From assembly GCF_022581195.2 (NCBI RefSeq), contig NC_061475.1, forward strand, positions 3,100,001 to 3,164,000: a DNA stretch of 64,000 bases, written 5' to 3'. The position numbers and the translations under genes were made by a program. The DNA is from Helicoverpa zea. Lineage: Eukaryota > Arthropoda > Insecta > Lepidoptera > Noctuidae. Positions 35,621 to 47,219 of this stretch are shown piece after piece. Below the pieces are notes generated by a model. The model was given only the letters and a program-made list of their open reading frames with translations, had not been told where the DNA came from and made no database searches. The number at the start of each line of letters is the position of its first letter. The first letter of the stretch is position 1.

Positions 35621-36793
35621 GTGTTTGGCATCACGGACCATGTCAAAAACGCTTTCCTGGAATACGTTGCACTTGTAAGGGCCACAAAGGAGGTAAACCT
35701 TAGAAATTGCAACAAGATCATGCTGACCTTCCGTCGAGAAAATGAGGGTCTGCTCCGGGTATTACTGAAGGACGCAGAGGCGGCGGTAGACGACAACGCC
35801 AACTCCCAAGTCATTGCAGGGGAAATGACGGGGTCGTACATGGCCGCCTACAGCGCAAAGAGCGGTTTCGTGGCCCTGGACGAAGAGGCAACGGAGCGAA
35901 CCGGCAAAATAAAATTCCTGACGCCACACGATGACCCGATAGTGGTTACCGCCAAATGTACCAAAATCATGCTGGAGGATAGTATCCTTGAAATGGCACA
36001 GACCGTTTCTGGGACCTCAGACACCTCAGCATCGATGGAAGCTTGGGCGGTACCCAATATCAGATGGGTAAATGGGGTGCCGGGGTGCGGCAAAACTACC
36101 TGGGTAGTGAAACACTTCGACGAGAGGAGGGATGTCGTAGCCACCACGACAACTGAAGCGGCCAAAGATCTAAGAGGAAAGCTTGCGCACCAATTGGGCG
36201 ATAGAGCGAAGACAAAGGTGCGCACTATGGCCTCAATTTTAGCCATCGGGTTCAATCCAAATGAGAAATGTCACCGTTTGACGGTAGACGAAGCTCTCAT
36301 GAACCACTTTGGGGCCATAGTCATGGCAGTAAAGTTGTCTGGTGCAAGCGAGGTGGTCCTCATCGGAGACGTGAATCAGCTACCATATTTGGACAGGGAA
36401 AATCTTTTCCCATTAAAGTATACCCGTCCATATCTGGTGGCTGGCATCACACAGGAGCTGCTCTGCACCCACCGTAACCCAGTGGATGTGGCCTTCGCAC
36501 TCAGCGTCGTCCACTCCAAAACGTCGCTGTCTCATGTTCATTCCCTGAGCTTGAAGGGTTTAACAGGAGCGCAAGTATCGATCACTGCCCAAAACACCCT
36601 ATTCCTGGCTCATACGCAAGAAGAGAAATCTTTTTTTATTAGCCAGGGATACGGGTCCGGTGAAGGGTCGCGTACCTTAACCATTTACGAGGCTCAGGGA
36701 CTGACATACGACAACGTCGTCATTATAAACACTAAGTCCAGGAGGCTCCAAATTCATGACCGCGTCTCTCACGCGGTAGTCCCTAGTCGCTAG
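35621..36793 (+). CDS. RNA-virus-type superfamily 1 helicase ORF, copy B (endogenous)
   Basis: A 390-codon open frame. Residues 150-390 show the ordered SF1 helicase motifs of alphavirus-like plus-strand RNA viruses: motif I GVPGCGKTT (152-160), Ia ATTTTEAA (174-181), II VDEAL (222-226), III VVLIGDVNQLPYLDR (245-259), IV LCTHRNP (281-287), V TIYEAQGLTYDNV (354-366), and VI cut short at the C-terminus (382-390). Such helicases unwind RNA using NTP. Residues 1-145 have no domain I can name. The open frame starts with GTG; the first in-frame ATG is residue 34 (35720). A basic, Pro/Lys-rich stretch upstream (MERFFRKKPKEPESPKPKP, from 35521) is in another frame, so a frameshift near 35606 may separate a former leader. 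Related helicases are reported within lepidopteran TRAS-type LINE proteins; here no RT accompanies it. Whether it is expressed is unknown. Confidence 0.87.
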   Translation: MFGITDHVKNAFLEYVALVRATKEVNLRNCNKIMLTFRRENEGLLRVLLKDAEAAVDDNANSQVIAGEMTGSYMAAYSAKSGFVALDEEATERTGKIKFLTPHDDPIVVTAKCTKIMLEDSILEMAQTVSGTSDTSASMEAWAVPNIRWVNGVPGCGKTTWVVKHFDERRDVVATTTTEAAKDLRGKLAHQLGDRAKTKVRTMASILAIGFNPNEKCHRLTVDEALMNHFGAIVMAVKLSGASEVVLIGDVNQLPYLDRENLFPLKYTRPYLVAGITQELLCTHRNPVDVAFALSVVHSKTSLSHVHSLSLKGLTGAQVSITAQNTLFLAHTQEEKSFFISQGYGSGEGSRTLTIYEAQGLTYDNVVIINTKSRRLQIHDRVSHAVVPSR

Positions 36794-36994
36794 CGGGAAA
36801 TGAAACCAATCCCCAATCCGTTCCTGTCCCATAATCTTGTGAAACTAAGTCCATGCGTATAGTGTTAAGTATTGTGTAATAATAATATATACATAAATAC
36901 GTGGTGGACTCACATAGTCTTAAGACTAGAAGTCAGCAGACATAAGTTTTTGTGAGGCCAAGACGGCGAAAATTATAATTAAGTAAAAAATGTA

Positions 36995-37000
36995 AATAAA
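36995..37000 (+). promoter_or_regulatory. Poly(A) signal after the helicase ORF, copy B
   Basis: AATAAA about 200 nt past the helicase stop, followed by an A/T-rich tail (TTTTATTAATAAAAAAATAA). The same signal is at 8319-8324 (A) and 47421-47426 (C). It suggests the cassette came from a polyadenylated RNA, such as a LINE 3' end. Confidence 0.4.
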
Positions 37001-37681
37001 AGCGCGGACCCCCAAGTCTGCGGTAAGGTTTTATTAATAAAAAAATAAAAAACTTTAGCGCATTTACAATCGTGAAAAAAACTGTTATTTTCATTTTTCA
37101 ATTAACCCATGTATTTATACACAAAACAATCATAAGCACTAAATAAAAAACTAAACAATACTAATAAAACTCAACAACAGTAACAACGAAAACTTTTGTA
37201 ACCGACTGCGCTCAAGACAATATTATAGACGAGTAAGAAACAGTTATGAAAAATTGTAAATGATTCCAAGCTTTCAAGGTCAAAATCTATTCCCCTTCTC
37301 CTATATAGTTTAAAATAATTTGATTTAAAACCCTTTGAAAACCCCGAAAAACCCTTTCAAAGGGTTATCTACTTCAATTGGATATCATACATGAGCCGGT
37401 AACATCTTGTACTAGTTAACTTATTGAAAGGGTTACCCTAACGTTAGGGTTTTGAAAAGGTTAACACTACCAAGAGATAACACTATTATTGACTGCAGCC
37501 ATATAACCTGTAACACTTTCGAAAGAATTAACTTATATTCGGGGTTGTACGGTCCCTGATTATAACACTAGCTTCTGCCCGCGATTTCACCCTTATCTCG
37601 AGGAAATTATTTGAAGTAAATGGATGAAAAGTGCCTGTAACCCCTCTCGATAAATGGACTCTCTCTTCTTAGTCGTTTCCC

Positions 37682-37867
37682 TCACTGCTGAGGATCGTGA
37701 CTCCTTCTGACCTTGTCCACTAGATGTCGCCATTTATTGCGTTCTGTTGCTTGATGCATTCCCATAGGCATCTCCAGCTCTTTAGTTACTTGGTCAGACC
37801 ACCGTATGGGACGTCGGCCTCTTGGTCTCCTTCCTTCTACTTGACCGGTCACTATAAGGCGCTCCAA
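37682..37867 (-). pseudogene. LINE ORF C-terminal remnant, copy B
   Basis: The minus strand reads ERLIVTGQVEGRRPRGRRP, RWSDQVTKELEMPMG and RNKWRHLVDKVRRSHDPQQ then stop. This is the conserved C-terminal tail of a lepidopteran LINE reverse transcriptase (RTE/CR1-like). It lies just outside the large hAT. Copy A lacks it because of the gap. Confidence 0.75.
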
Positions 37868-39867
37868 ATTATTGGCATCTCTGCGATAAAGGACCTGACA
37901 CTGAAATGTTTTTTTTTTTAATATTTGAAAAAAACATTTTCGACAGCCAGAAGTAAATAACTAGAAATTATTGAAAAATTTCGGAACATACTGGGGTATC
38001 TTCGTATGCCCTTGAGTAAGAAGAATCTATTTTGCAGCTCAACGTCAACTTTTAGTCCAGCCTTTCCATAATCAGAACTGCTGGTCCAATTTGGGTTGCA
38101 GAAATGAATAAAACAAGATACTTTCATTTTAAAAATATATATTAAAATTATTATCCGAGTAAAGTACTCGTAATATCAATCGGTGCAGTTGAAATTAAAA
38201 GAATTAAAATTGCTTGCTATGTATAGGTTAGCATATACAACATGTAACGTAATCAACGCACACCCTCAAACACCCCAATTAGAATATTATGTTATAACCA
38301 TAATACATACACTGAATTTTTAATTTAACATGTATATGCCAATGCATATACATGTTTTTTATTTACTAAATTAGTTATACCAATTCTTGGAGAACTTTTT
38401 GGTCATACTACTACGCACGCCGCGCGCCGCTCGACTCGACACAACATGACGAAACTACGAAAAAAGCCGACAATACACGAAGTCTTATTACTTTGAGTTA
38501 CGGTCTATTTGAATTTGTTTTGACTGTACAGGGTTAATATGACAATCATTTCCGTAGTTTTAATTATTTTTGGGATAAAAAATGACGTAAGATTTTTGAA
38601 TCTCATTTCACTATTTTTTTGAGGTACCCAGAGCTTCAAAAAGGGACCTTACTACTGAGATTCCACTGTCCACCCATCTGTCAAAAGATTTTATATCATG
38701 AACTGTGATACCGTGACAGTTGAAATTTTCACATTCAATTGATGCCAAAATTAAATGACTACATTCTGGTTGGCTCTCCAAGATGTGTGTTTTATTTAAA
38801 ACACACATCATGTATTAAAATTGAAATGAACAATTGTCAATATAAATACTTCTTTATTAAATAAATCAATCGAAAACCTACACTTTCTAACAAAAGAATC
38901 GCCTTGTCTCATGAATTCTTCATACTTGTAAGAACTTCTGTACCCGAATTCCCAAATCGATTACTTACTTCAATAACTCGATACTTTTCTCGATTCTTAC
39001 CGATTCGATTATTAGTGTTGGTACGTTGGTAGTCTGCACGGCCCACTTATGAAATTTCATTTGTCGGGTCATTTTGACAAGACCCACGGAATAATAATAT
39101 AACGGTTCGCTCATATTTTTTGTTCTGCCTCGTGAATTTGCTTAGGGCTGTGTAAAAAAATTGTTTTAGGTTACGGCGGAATTCCACCAATGCATAGCAC
39201 ACATAAAATATTTATTTTCGTCTCGCTCTAGCAAACAGTAAGCGCGGGTGATAGTTTCTAAAAGTTTTTACAAAAGAGTGAAACCGTGAAATTCTCCTAA
39301 GGCTGACAAATGCTACGCTAAAAACCGCATCAAAATCGGTTGAGTGAAACTTGAGATAATCGTGCTCAAACATACTGATCAAATTCAGGTGCCCCCTTTT
39401 TGAAGTCGGTTAAAAATATCTTTGAAATTGCAACCCTTGTGCGAGCAAATGTGCGCGAACAGTTTTGGTGGAAACCAGCCGTAATCTGAATGAGCCCTAA
39501 ACAATGGCTACAACAATAGCCTTATACATATATATATTCTGGAATATGTTCCTAATATTTTTGTAAGAGTACATTTTTCTCTCACAATGAATTATTGTTT
39601 AATAAGAGACATGAATTACACTCTTTTGTTTAGGTAAGTATGTAAGATCTTCTTACTTCTTATGATGAGAACGACCACCGTGACCGACAATTTTTCAAAC
39701 CATGGAAAGACGGAACATTCTTAAAATCTATGGCTAAATAATTTATTTATGCTAATTGAGGAAATCTGTACGTATTTTTCCCTGGTTTTCATTTCAGTCA
39801 GTTTTATAATTACTATAATTTATTTTACAAAATGTCGCGGAAGCTATAAGCTACTTATTATCAACCC

Positions 39868-40022
39868 CATCCTCCGAGCCTTTTTCCCAACTATGTTGTG
39901 GTCGGATTCCAGTCTAACCGGATGTAGCTGAGTACCAGTGCTTTACAAGGAGCGACTGCCTATCTGACCTCCTCAACCCAGTTACCCGGGTAACCCAATA
40001 CCCCTTATTTAGACTGGTGCTA
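39868..40022 (-). repeat. SINE 3' fragment, copy C
   Basis: Same insertion as 769-923. Confidence 0.8.
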
Positions 40023-41083
40023 CAAGCTACTTATTATCTGAGTGCGCAAAGCAGTTCCCACAGCATTGAAACGCGCAAAAAATGTTAAAATCTCATCAAC
40101 TAACGCTTGTTTTTGGAGGGAAATCATCAGAAGATCGGATTCTCCCGTTATCGGTGCAGCGTGACACCCACCATGTACTTTCTGGAGCCCTTTATGTACC
40201 AGGGTCGCAGTTCTTTAAAAAAATCCTGGGGCTCGATTCTGCTAAGTTAATAATGTGATAATTGAATTTCAATAGCAGTTTTAACCTTAGCGGGCATTCT
40301 GCTACGAATATAAGACCAATCGAATTCCAATGGCATTTCATTGGTTTGCGATCGGTCTGCCATTTGGTCTATATCCTATACAGTAGTTTGCTCTACAATC
40401 ATATTGCAATCGTAAATCATTTGCAGACAATATGATTCATATAGAATCACAGAAAAGGATAAAAATGTTTATTTAAAAAGAAAATATAGCGAAATTTTAC
40501 ATGCCTAAGCTTCAATCGTAATTGAGTCGTGATTGAATCTTAGTTGGATATCAATCGTATGTCGCTTAAGTAAAATTAGGAGGGCTTGCCCTTGAATAAT
40601 AACTATGTAAGCCTCATGTGGTGCTGTACGATATATGGTCTACTTATACCACGTAATGGTGATGTCAGCCATAAAAGCCTACATTACGAAATAAGGACGT
40701 GTTTATACAAGCCATTCGACACCTCCTACGTATATTATCGTAAGCAACAAAATGACGATTTTGCTTTTTTTACATAAAACGACTTATTTTTATTTCCATT
40801 TATTTATTTTTTAAAAATGTAAAATATATGTTTAAAAATAAATAAATGGAATTAGAATAGACATTATAGTTATTTTCACCCAAAGTTATGTCTATCACCT
40901 GCCTCACCCTTTCACGTGAAATGTAGGTTTCCCAAGATTGTCCCTTAAAGCAAGGGTAGAGGGTACACCGTTGATTTATCACCATGGAGAACAAAATGAC
41001 TAGCGTAGGTGTCACATTATTAGAAAGATTGCTAATATTATAACTAGGGACCATTTTGGTTACCCATTGAAAGGGTTTTTGAT

Positions 41084-41341
41084 TCGGATTGATTTTGTTT
41101 CGGATGGCACGTTAAACTGTAGGTCCCGGCTGTCATTGAACATCCTTGGCAGTCGTTACGGGTAGTCAGAATCCAGTAAGTCTGACACCAGTCTAACCAA
41201 GGGGTATCAGGTTGCCCGGGTAACTGGGTTGAGGAGGTCAGATAGGCAGTCGCTTCTTGTAAAGCACTGGTACTCAGCTGAATCCGGTTAGACTGGAAGC
41301 CGACCCCAACATGATTGGGAAAAGGCTCGGAGGATGATGAT
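41084..41341 (+). repeat. 5'-truncated SINE within the large hAT, copy C
   Basis: Identical to copy B over the compared length, with the same 15-bp flanking duplication. Confidence 0.85.
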
Positions 41342-42606
41342 GAAAGGGTTTTTGATAGGGTTTTGACAAAGTGTTGTTTTAGAACCAATTTCATATTTGT
41401 TACACTTTTTTACGAAAACCCTTATCAATGGATAACCTCTTTCAAACCCTTTCGATTTGATACCTGTGTATTCAAAAACCCATTCTTAATGGGTTACACT
41501 TTTTTGTCGTAAGACGTTTTGAACGGGTTACCCCTTCAACGACTGTAACACAGTAACCCATTGGGACTACAAATATTGTAATTTTATATCTCGTGCCTTT
41601 ACTTTAAAGTTCTAAACTACAATATGGCCGTTGTGTCTTGGCGAGTCTGAACATAGGCTCTGCGAACTTTAGCGCATCAGATCGTCGCTTGAGCTGCTGA
41701 GGAGTCCGTCTGTCACACATCACCTGGCACTAAAGATAAAGAGATGCGTCCGAGACATCAGAGAGGAGGGCAGAGACGTGAAATTCTTCTGGCTGAGGGC
41801 CCACGTGGGATCTCCAGGGAATGAAAGAGCGGACCAGCTGGCCAAGGAGGACAGAAAATACAGCGGATTACAATGTACTCCGCTGTATTTTCAAAGTTCT
41901 CGTATCGTATCAGAATGTGGCAAGCGCGATATGAATCCTGCAGCACAGGAGCGGTCACAAAAGTGTTCTTTCCAAATGTCCTTGCGGCAAAAAGAAGACT
42001 TAAAGAAGCTGTCCTTACACCGACACACATCCAGATCCTAAGCGGGCATGGAGGATTCTCAGCGTATCTCCACAGATTCCAACTCAAAAACAGTCCCTCG
42101 TGCGTCTGTGACCCCAGCTGCGATGAAACAGTCTGGCACCTGCTTTTCGAGTGTCCAAGGTTCTGCCACGACAGAATGGAACTGGAATACACGATCGAAA
42201 CCGAGTCAGTCCACAGTCCACACGATCATGGGGAAACCGGCTACTAGGAAACCATTAAACTAGCCATAGTCGCAGCTGCGGCCAACAAAACGGACCGTAC
42301 TCCGCGAAATCAGAACAGATCGCCATCTGAAACCAGCGCAGTCACTACACTCGCTACGACCACCACACCTACAACCATACACACCACCACCATACAACCA
42401 CATTTAACGTCAACAACAACACAGACAAGAACCACTCAACCGACAACCACAACACAATCGACAACAACACTAACAACAACCACTCAACCGATAACCACAC
42501 AAACTACAACCATACACGAAACATCTACAGAACAGTACTGGGATTCTATAAAACTCGATCAACAACTCGCATTTCACTTCGATTCGTAATGTCATTTCAT
42601 ACTTTA

Positions 42607-43429
42607 GGGGAGGTAGGGGAGGGATGGGCACTTTTTCACAATTTATTGCATAAAAAATCAGATTTTACAGATCATTATCAACTTTTATTGCCATTTCTTA
42701 TATTCTTAAATGTAGGCACTTAATCACTTTAAAACACTTAGAACTTTATTTAAACACTATTTTAAATATAATAGTCTCTAGATCAAGTTGGCAACGGTAC
42801 CTGAAACAAGATTCTATAAAGGATTTTTCGCGCAGATTTATAACCTCACAAATTTTCACTGACGAAGAAAAGCCTCCCTACCATAGAGAGCATTGGACAC
42901 TTTTGACTTAGTTTATGAAAAAAAAATCGGTAAAAAAACTTTTAAGTTAAACGGTTTTATCTTATGTGCACTGAAAACTAGAAAATAAAAAATAGTTACT
43001 TACCTGTCAACCTACGTAGGTGGTCCCGGTCATATTAGACTAAAATAAAAACGTGGGGCCCATTAACTATTGCTGTAGTACTCTCTTCTAAAGGTATAAT
43101 AGGTGTGGATTGCATCGACTTACTATAATTGTAACTGGAGATTTTGACAATCAATAATTAATAATAGAAAATACACATACCTTTCATTAGTTTTCTCTTT
43201 ATAACGATCCGAAACCGCAACAAAATATTTAAGTACTTTTACGAGTGTTTGTTCTTGACAACTCACAGAAATGACAGATAGTCTATGGATGAACACCGTT
43301 ACCAGTCGGTAACGTAAACTACCCAATTAAAAAAAAACAAAACTATGATCAGAAATCAGAATAAAAGGACCCCCCTTTTATTCTGATTTGATCATGTCTC
43401 CCAACTGCCCATCTCTCCCCTACCTCCCC
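42607..43429. mobile_element. TA-flanked MITE, copy C
   Basis: Same as 3506-4327, with one extra A in an internal A-run. Confidence 0.75.
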
Positions 43430-43548
43430 TATAGATAGACAGATTTTGACAAATCTGTCAAAATCTCGACTTTGATTTAGTTCAACTTGTCAACACGCTC
43501 GATAGTGAAGCGCTAGTGTAGTTTGACAATGTCAATCACGAAACTTTA

Positions 43549-43868
43549 AGGTAGAATTCCGTGGGTCGCGATTGTCGCAGCCGCGCGCGACAAAAGTCAA
43601 CCTATGAAAATGTATGGCACCGCTGCCGAGGGCTGCGACAGTCGCGCGCGGACGTTGAATTTCGTGAGCCGCTCGCGGCCGTACGCTTCTCAACATGGTC
43701 TAGCGCTTAATAACATCTATAGAATTTTAGTAAAACCAGAATTAAATTTTTGACAATGCCGCGAGCAGCTTACGAAATTCGTCGGCCGCGCGCGACTGTC
43801 ACGGGCCTCGACAACGGTGCCATACATTTTCAAAGGTTGACTATTGTCGCGTCCACGGAATTCTACCT
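43549..43868. mobile_element. TTA-flanked foldback MITE, copy C
   Basis: Same as 4447-4766. Confidence 0.75.
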
Positions 43869-44812
43869 TTAGATCGAAGTCGAAGTGAGAGTGATGTCGA
43901 AGTGAGTTGTGATATTTTATAGAATCGACATGCAGACACCTACAGAACTGACAACCAGACAAACGACTATCATACAATCAACACACACAGAATTAACAAC
44001 CACACAAAGGACCTACTAACACCAACTCACAACCAGCGCAAACACAGAAATCACCCACCAGTCAACAGTCAGCTCCAAGTACCATCGCACAGCTTCTGGC
44101 ATTCGGAGGAGACGGAGTGCCAGGCATAAGACTGCGTGGAGTCGCCTTGTTTATGAACAGGGAAGCGGAAAAAATAGGCATAAGCTTCTGCATGGGCTCG
44201 AGTCGAGCTGGAGCTCGAATAACCATTGCACCAGGCCTCGCCGCCCCGTTCAACGGTTGCACCACCAAGACAACCAAAAAAGGCAGCAAGTACCATGCAC
44301 TGCCTCAATTGAAAGTAGCCTCTCACCGATGCCGACTATTGCGATTCAAATGCAAGACGATCGCAATACTCGAGTGGAGAGAGGAGACTCCATTCATTCA
44401 GGTGTGCTCACTTCTGCAAAAGATCGCAGAGGCAGAAGAAGAAGAAGCGCCAGCCACGGCTCGCACCATAAGCGTCGACGCGATGGCAGTTGAATAGAAA
44501 AGGGGTGACGTCGCAGACCGCTTCGGCTGTTTAAAAGCCTCGGAACACCATGAGGTGGTAGTATACGAGGACAGAGGGGAAACCTTGAATTTCCTTTAAG
44601 TCCGCGGAAACCCTACAGCGCTGCGGGTTGTTCGAAAGAGATACCGCGGCCCTGGCACATGAAAGGCCTACGACGGAACACGACGGTTTTTAGTCAGTAA
44701 GAGTCTGACACTCCCTCGCCGCTGCTAACCCACAGCATTTGATGATTTTTGACGTCGTTAAACAAAAAAAAAACAGCCAGCGTCCAACTGCGCAAAGCAG
44801 GTCTGAGAGAGC

Positions 44813-45790
44813 CAGCCCCGGATCTAGGGGGGGGGGGGGCAAGCCGGGGCCCATGCCCCGGGCGGCAAATTCAGGGGGCGGCAAAATCAGGCAGCTGCCT
44901 GATTTTAACCATAATAGTTACCTACAGGGCTGTCTTAACCTATGGTGCAGCGTGTGCGAATAACCCGGGCGCCTCGGTCTCAGGGGCGCCGCGGGACGCC
45001 CCACCCCACCACCAGGAAATTTCGATGAAATTACACCCGTAGTTTCAAAAAAAGTCGCCTTCGCTTTGTTTAATTGATCATTTTGATTATTTTTCACTTT
45101 TAACATCCTCCAACTAAGTGAAAAAATTCTCGCTCGCTACGCTCGCGGCTAAATGGCTATTTATGTACTGTTTTTCAGATGGTTTTTTATTTTTATTGAC
45201 GCACCGAATCAACGAACGCAAATGGCACTCGCTCTAATCATGGTTTCTTTTTATTTGTACATAATTCCTTGTTTCATTTTGTGAGTCTTCAAACAAATAA
45301 CTTAAAAAAGTTCGCGCTCGCTACGCACGCGGCTACTTGTTCCTTGACAATGTAGGTACTTTTGTGTCGTAAACTCAAAAAATTTGGGGCTCGCTTCGCT
45401 CGCGCAATATTACATAACCATTACCGGTTTACCTTGTTGACTCCATAAATCAAATCCACGCTGTATTACCTTTTATAAGTCAAATGTAGCAAAAAGATAT
45501 TTATGGAGTCCTCAAAAACAAAAAAGTTTGCGCTTCCGATTGCTTGTTACTTTATTATAGCGCTTTTTAAAACTTATTAACTTTTTGTGTACCTACATTA
45601 ATCTGTCTCGACTTTCATAAATTAATCTGGCCTACTGTTTGAGCCTACAATGATTTGGACATTTTTTTTAAGTCCTTTACCTACCAAAAAAGTGACTTTC
45701 TTTGGTGAAAATAAACATAATTAGGTAGGCAGGCGGGGCGGTATTTTTCAGTATTTGCCACGCCTAAAAAAAATTGAAGATCCGGGGCTG
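44813..45790. mobile_element. Nested hAT element, copy C
   Basis: Same TIRs and GAGAGAGC flanks as copy B; 13-G run. Confidence 0.85.
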
Positions 45791-46046
45791 GAGAGAGCCC
45801 AGCAAAAACCGCAAAGGAGCAAAGGAATACCACCAGCAAAGAGGAGCACGCTCGTGCGCGGAATCGCCTTAAAGCTATCGGTTCTTTCCTGAGCACCATT
45901 CTCATCGGTCAGTCGCAAATCACCAACAGCGAAACAGGAATCAGTAGTGGAGCGGTTTTTCCGAAAAAAGCCCAAAGAGCCCGAGTCGCCGAAACCTAAG
46001 CCTACAAGAGCGGACAAGGGGCAGGTCGCCCACCGACTCTCGCGAT

Positions 46047-47219
46047 GTGTTTGGCATCACGGACCATGTCAAAAACGCTTTCCTGGAATACGTTGCACTT
46101 GTAAGGGCCACAAAGGAGGTAAACCTTAGAAATTGCAACAAGATCATGCTGACCTTCCGTCGAGAAAATGAGGGTCTGCTCCGGGTATTACTGAAGGACG
46201 CAGAGGCGGCGGTAGACGACAACGCCAACTCCCAAGTCATTGCAGGGGAAATGACGGGGTCGTACATGGCCGCCTACAGCGCAAAGAGCGGTTTCGTGGC
46301 CCTGGACGAAGAGGCAACGGAGCGAACCGGCAAAATAAAATTCCTGACGCCACACGATGACCCGATAGTGGTTACCGCCAAATGTACCAAAATCATGCTG
46401 GAGGATAGTATCCTTGAAATGGCACAGACCGTTTCTGGGACCTCAGACACCTCAGCATCGATGGAAGCTTGGGCGGTACCCAATATCAGATGGGTAAATG
46501 GGGTGCCGGGGTGCGGCAAAACTACCTGGGTAGTGAAACACTTCGACGAGAGGAGGGATGTCGTAGCCACCACGACAACTGAAGCGGCCAAAGATCTAAG
46601 AGGAAAGCTTGCGCACCAATTGGGCGATAGAGCGAAGACAAAGGTGCGCACTATGGCCTCAATTTTAGCCATCGGGTTCAATCCAAATGAGAAATGTCAC
46701 CGTTTGACGGTAGACGAAGCTCTCATGAACCACTTTGGGGCCATAGTCATGGCAGTAAAGTTGTCTGGTGCAAGCGAGGTGGTCCTCATCGGAGACGTGA
46801 ATCAGCTACCATATTTGGACAGGGAAAATCTTTTCCCATTAAAGTATACCCGTCCATATCTGGTGGCTGGCATCACACAGGAGCTGCTCTGCACCCACCG
46901 TAACCCAGTGGATGTGGCCTTCGCACTCAGCGTCGTCCACTCCAAAACGTCGCTGTCTCATGTTCATTCCCTGAGCTTGAAGGGTTTAACAGGAGCGCAA
47001 GTATCGATCACTGCCCAAAACACCCTATTCCTGGCTCATACGCAAGAAGAGAAATCTTTTTTTATTAGCCAGGGATACGGGTCCGGTGAAGGGTCGCGTA
47101 CCTTAACCATTTACGAGGCTCAGGGACTGACATACGACAACGTCGTCATTATAAACACTAAGTCCAGGAGGCTCCAAATTCATGACCGCGTCTCTCACGC
47201 GGTAGTCCCTAGTCGCTAG
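46047..47219 (+). CDS. RNA-virus-type superfamily 1 helicase ORF, copy C (endogenous)
   Basis: The 390-residue product is the same as in copy B. It lies about 2 kb from the 3' end of the uridine phosphorylase gene, which runs towards it on the other strand. Confidence 0.87.
   Translation: MFGITDHVKNAFLEYVALVRATKEVNLRNCNKIMLTFRRENEGLLRVLLKDAEAAVDDNANSQVIAGEMTGSYMAAYSAKSGFVALDEEATERTGKIKFLTPHDDPIVVTAKCTKIMLEDSILEMAQTVSGTSDTSASMEAWAVPNIRWVNGVPGCGKTTWVVKHFDERRDVVATTTTEAAKDLRGKLAHQLGDRAKTKVRTMASILAIGFNPNEKCHRLTVDEALMNHFGAIVMAVKLSGASEVVLIGDVNQLPYLDRENLFPLKYTRPYLVAGITQELLCTHRNPVDVAFALSVVHSKTSLSHVHSLSLKGLTGAQVSITAQNTLFLAHTQEEKSFFISQGYGSGEGSRTLTIYEAQGLTYDNVVIINTKSRRLQIHDRVSHAVVPSR

Larger units (their letters stand above)
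30619..37558 (+). mobile_element. 6,940-bp non-autonomous hAT-type element, copy B
   Basis: The left end TAGGGACC and right end GGTCCCTG are inverted repeats. The 8-bp ATTATAAC lies immediately outside both (30611-30618, 37559-37566), the length typical of hAT insertions. Both subterminal regions (30619-31140, 37320-37470) are packed with AACCCTTT/AAAGGGTT/GGGTTACC motifs in both orientations, as expected for transposase-binding sites. No hAT transposase frame is visible. The interior holds a SINE, a LINE 3' part with nested MITEs, another hAT and a virus-type helicase ORF. The same flanks in all copies mean one insertion that was later duplicated. Confidence 0.8.
28155..38580 (+). repeat. 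10,426-bp tandem unit, copy B
   Basis: It begins AATGACGTAAGATTTTT and ends TTTTTGGGATAAAA, then runs straight into copy C. The contents in order are a short ORF-bearing stretch with a 28-nt palindrome, a repeat tail, a SINE fragment, an AT hairpin, the 6.94-kb hAT with its nested cargo, a LINE C-terminal fragment, and half of a MITE truncated by the junction. In the segments I compared, copies B and C differ at only a few positions (for example the base at 36804-36810, and A- and G-run lengths). Confidence 0.95.
42542..43926. mobile_element. Outer foldback MITE, copy C
   Basis: Same as 3441-4824; one base longer because of the extra A near 43050. Confidence 0.7.
41673..44773 (+). pseudogene. 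R1-clade LINE ORF2 3' part, copy C
   Basis: Same frames, stops and interruptions as copy B. Confidence 0.85.

Noticed and set aside
28155..38580. 10.4-kb unit as a Helitron, Maverick or LTR element
   Set aside because: No TC/CTRR ends, no long terminal repeats, no polymerase or integrase frames; the edges behave as duplication breakpoints.
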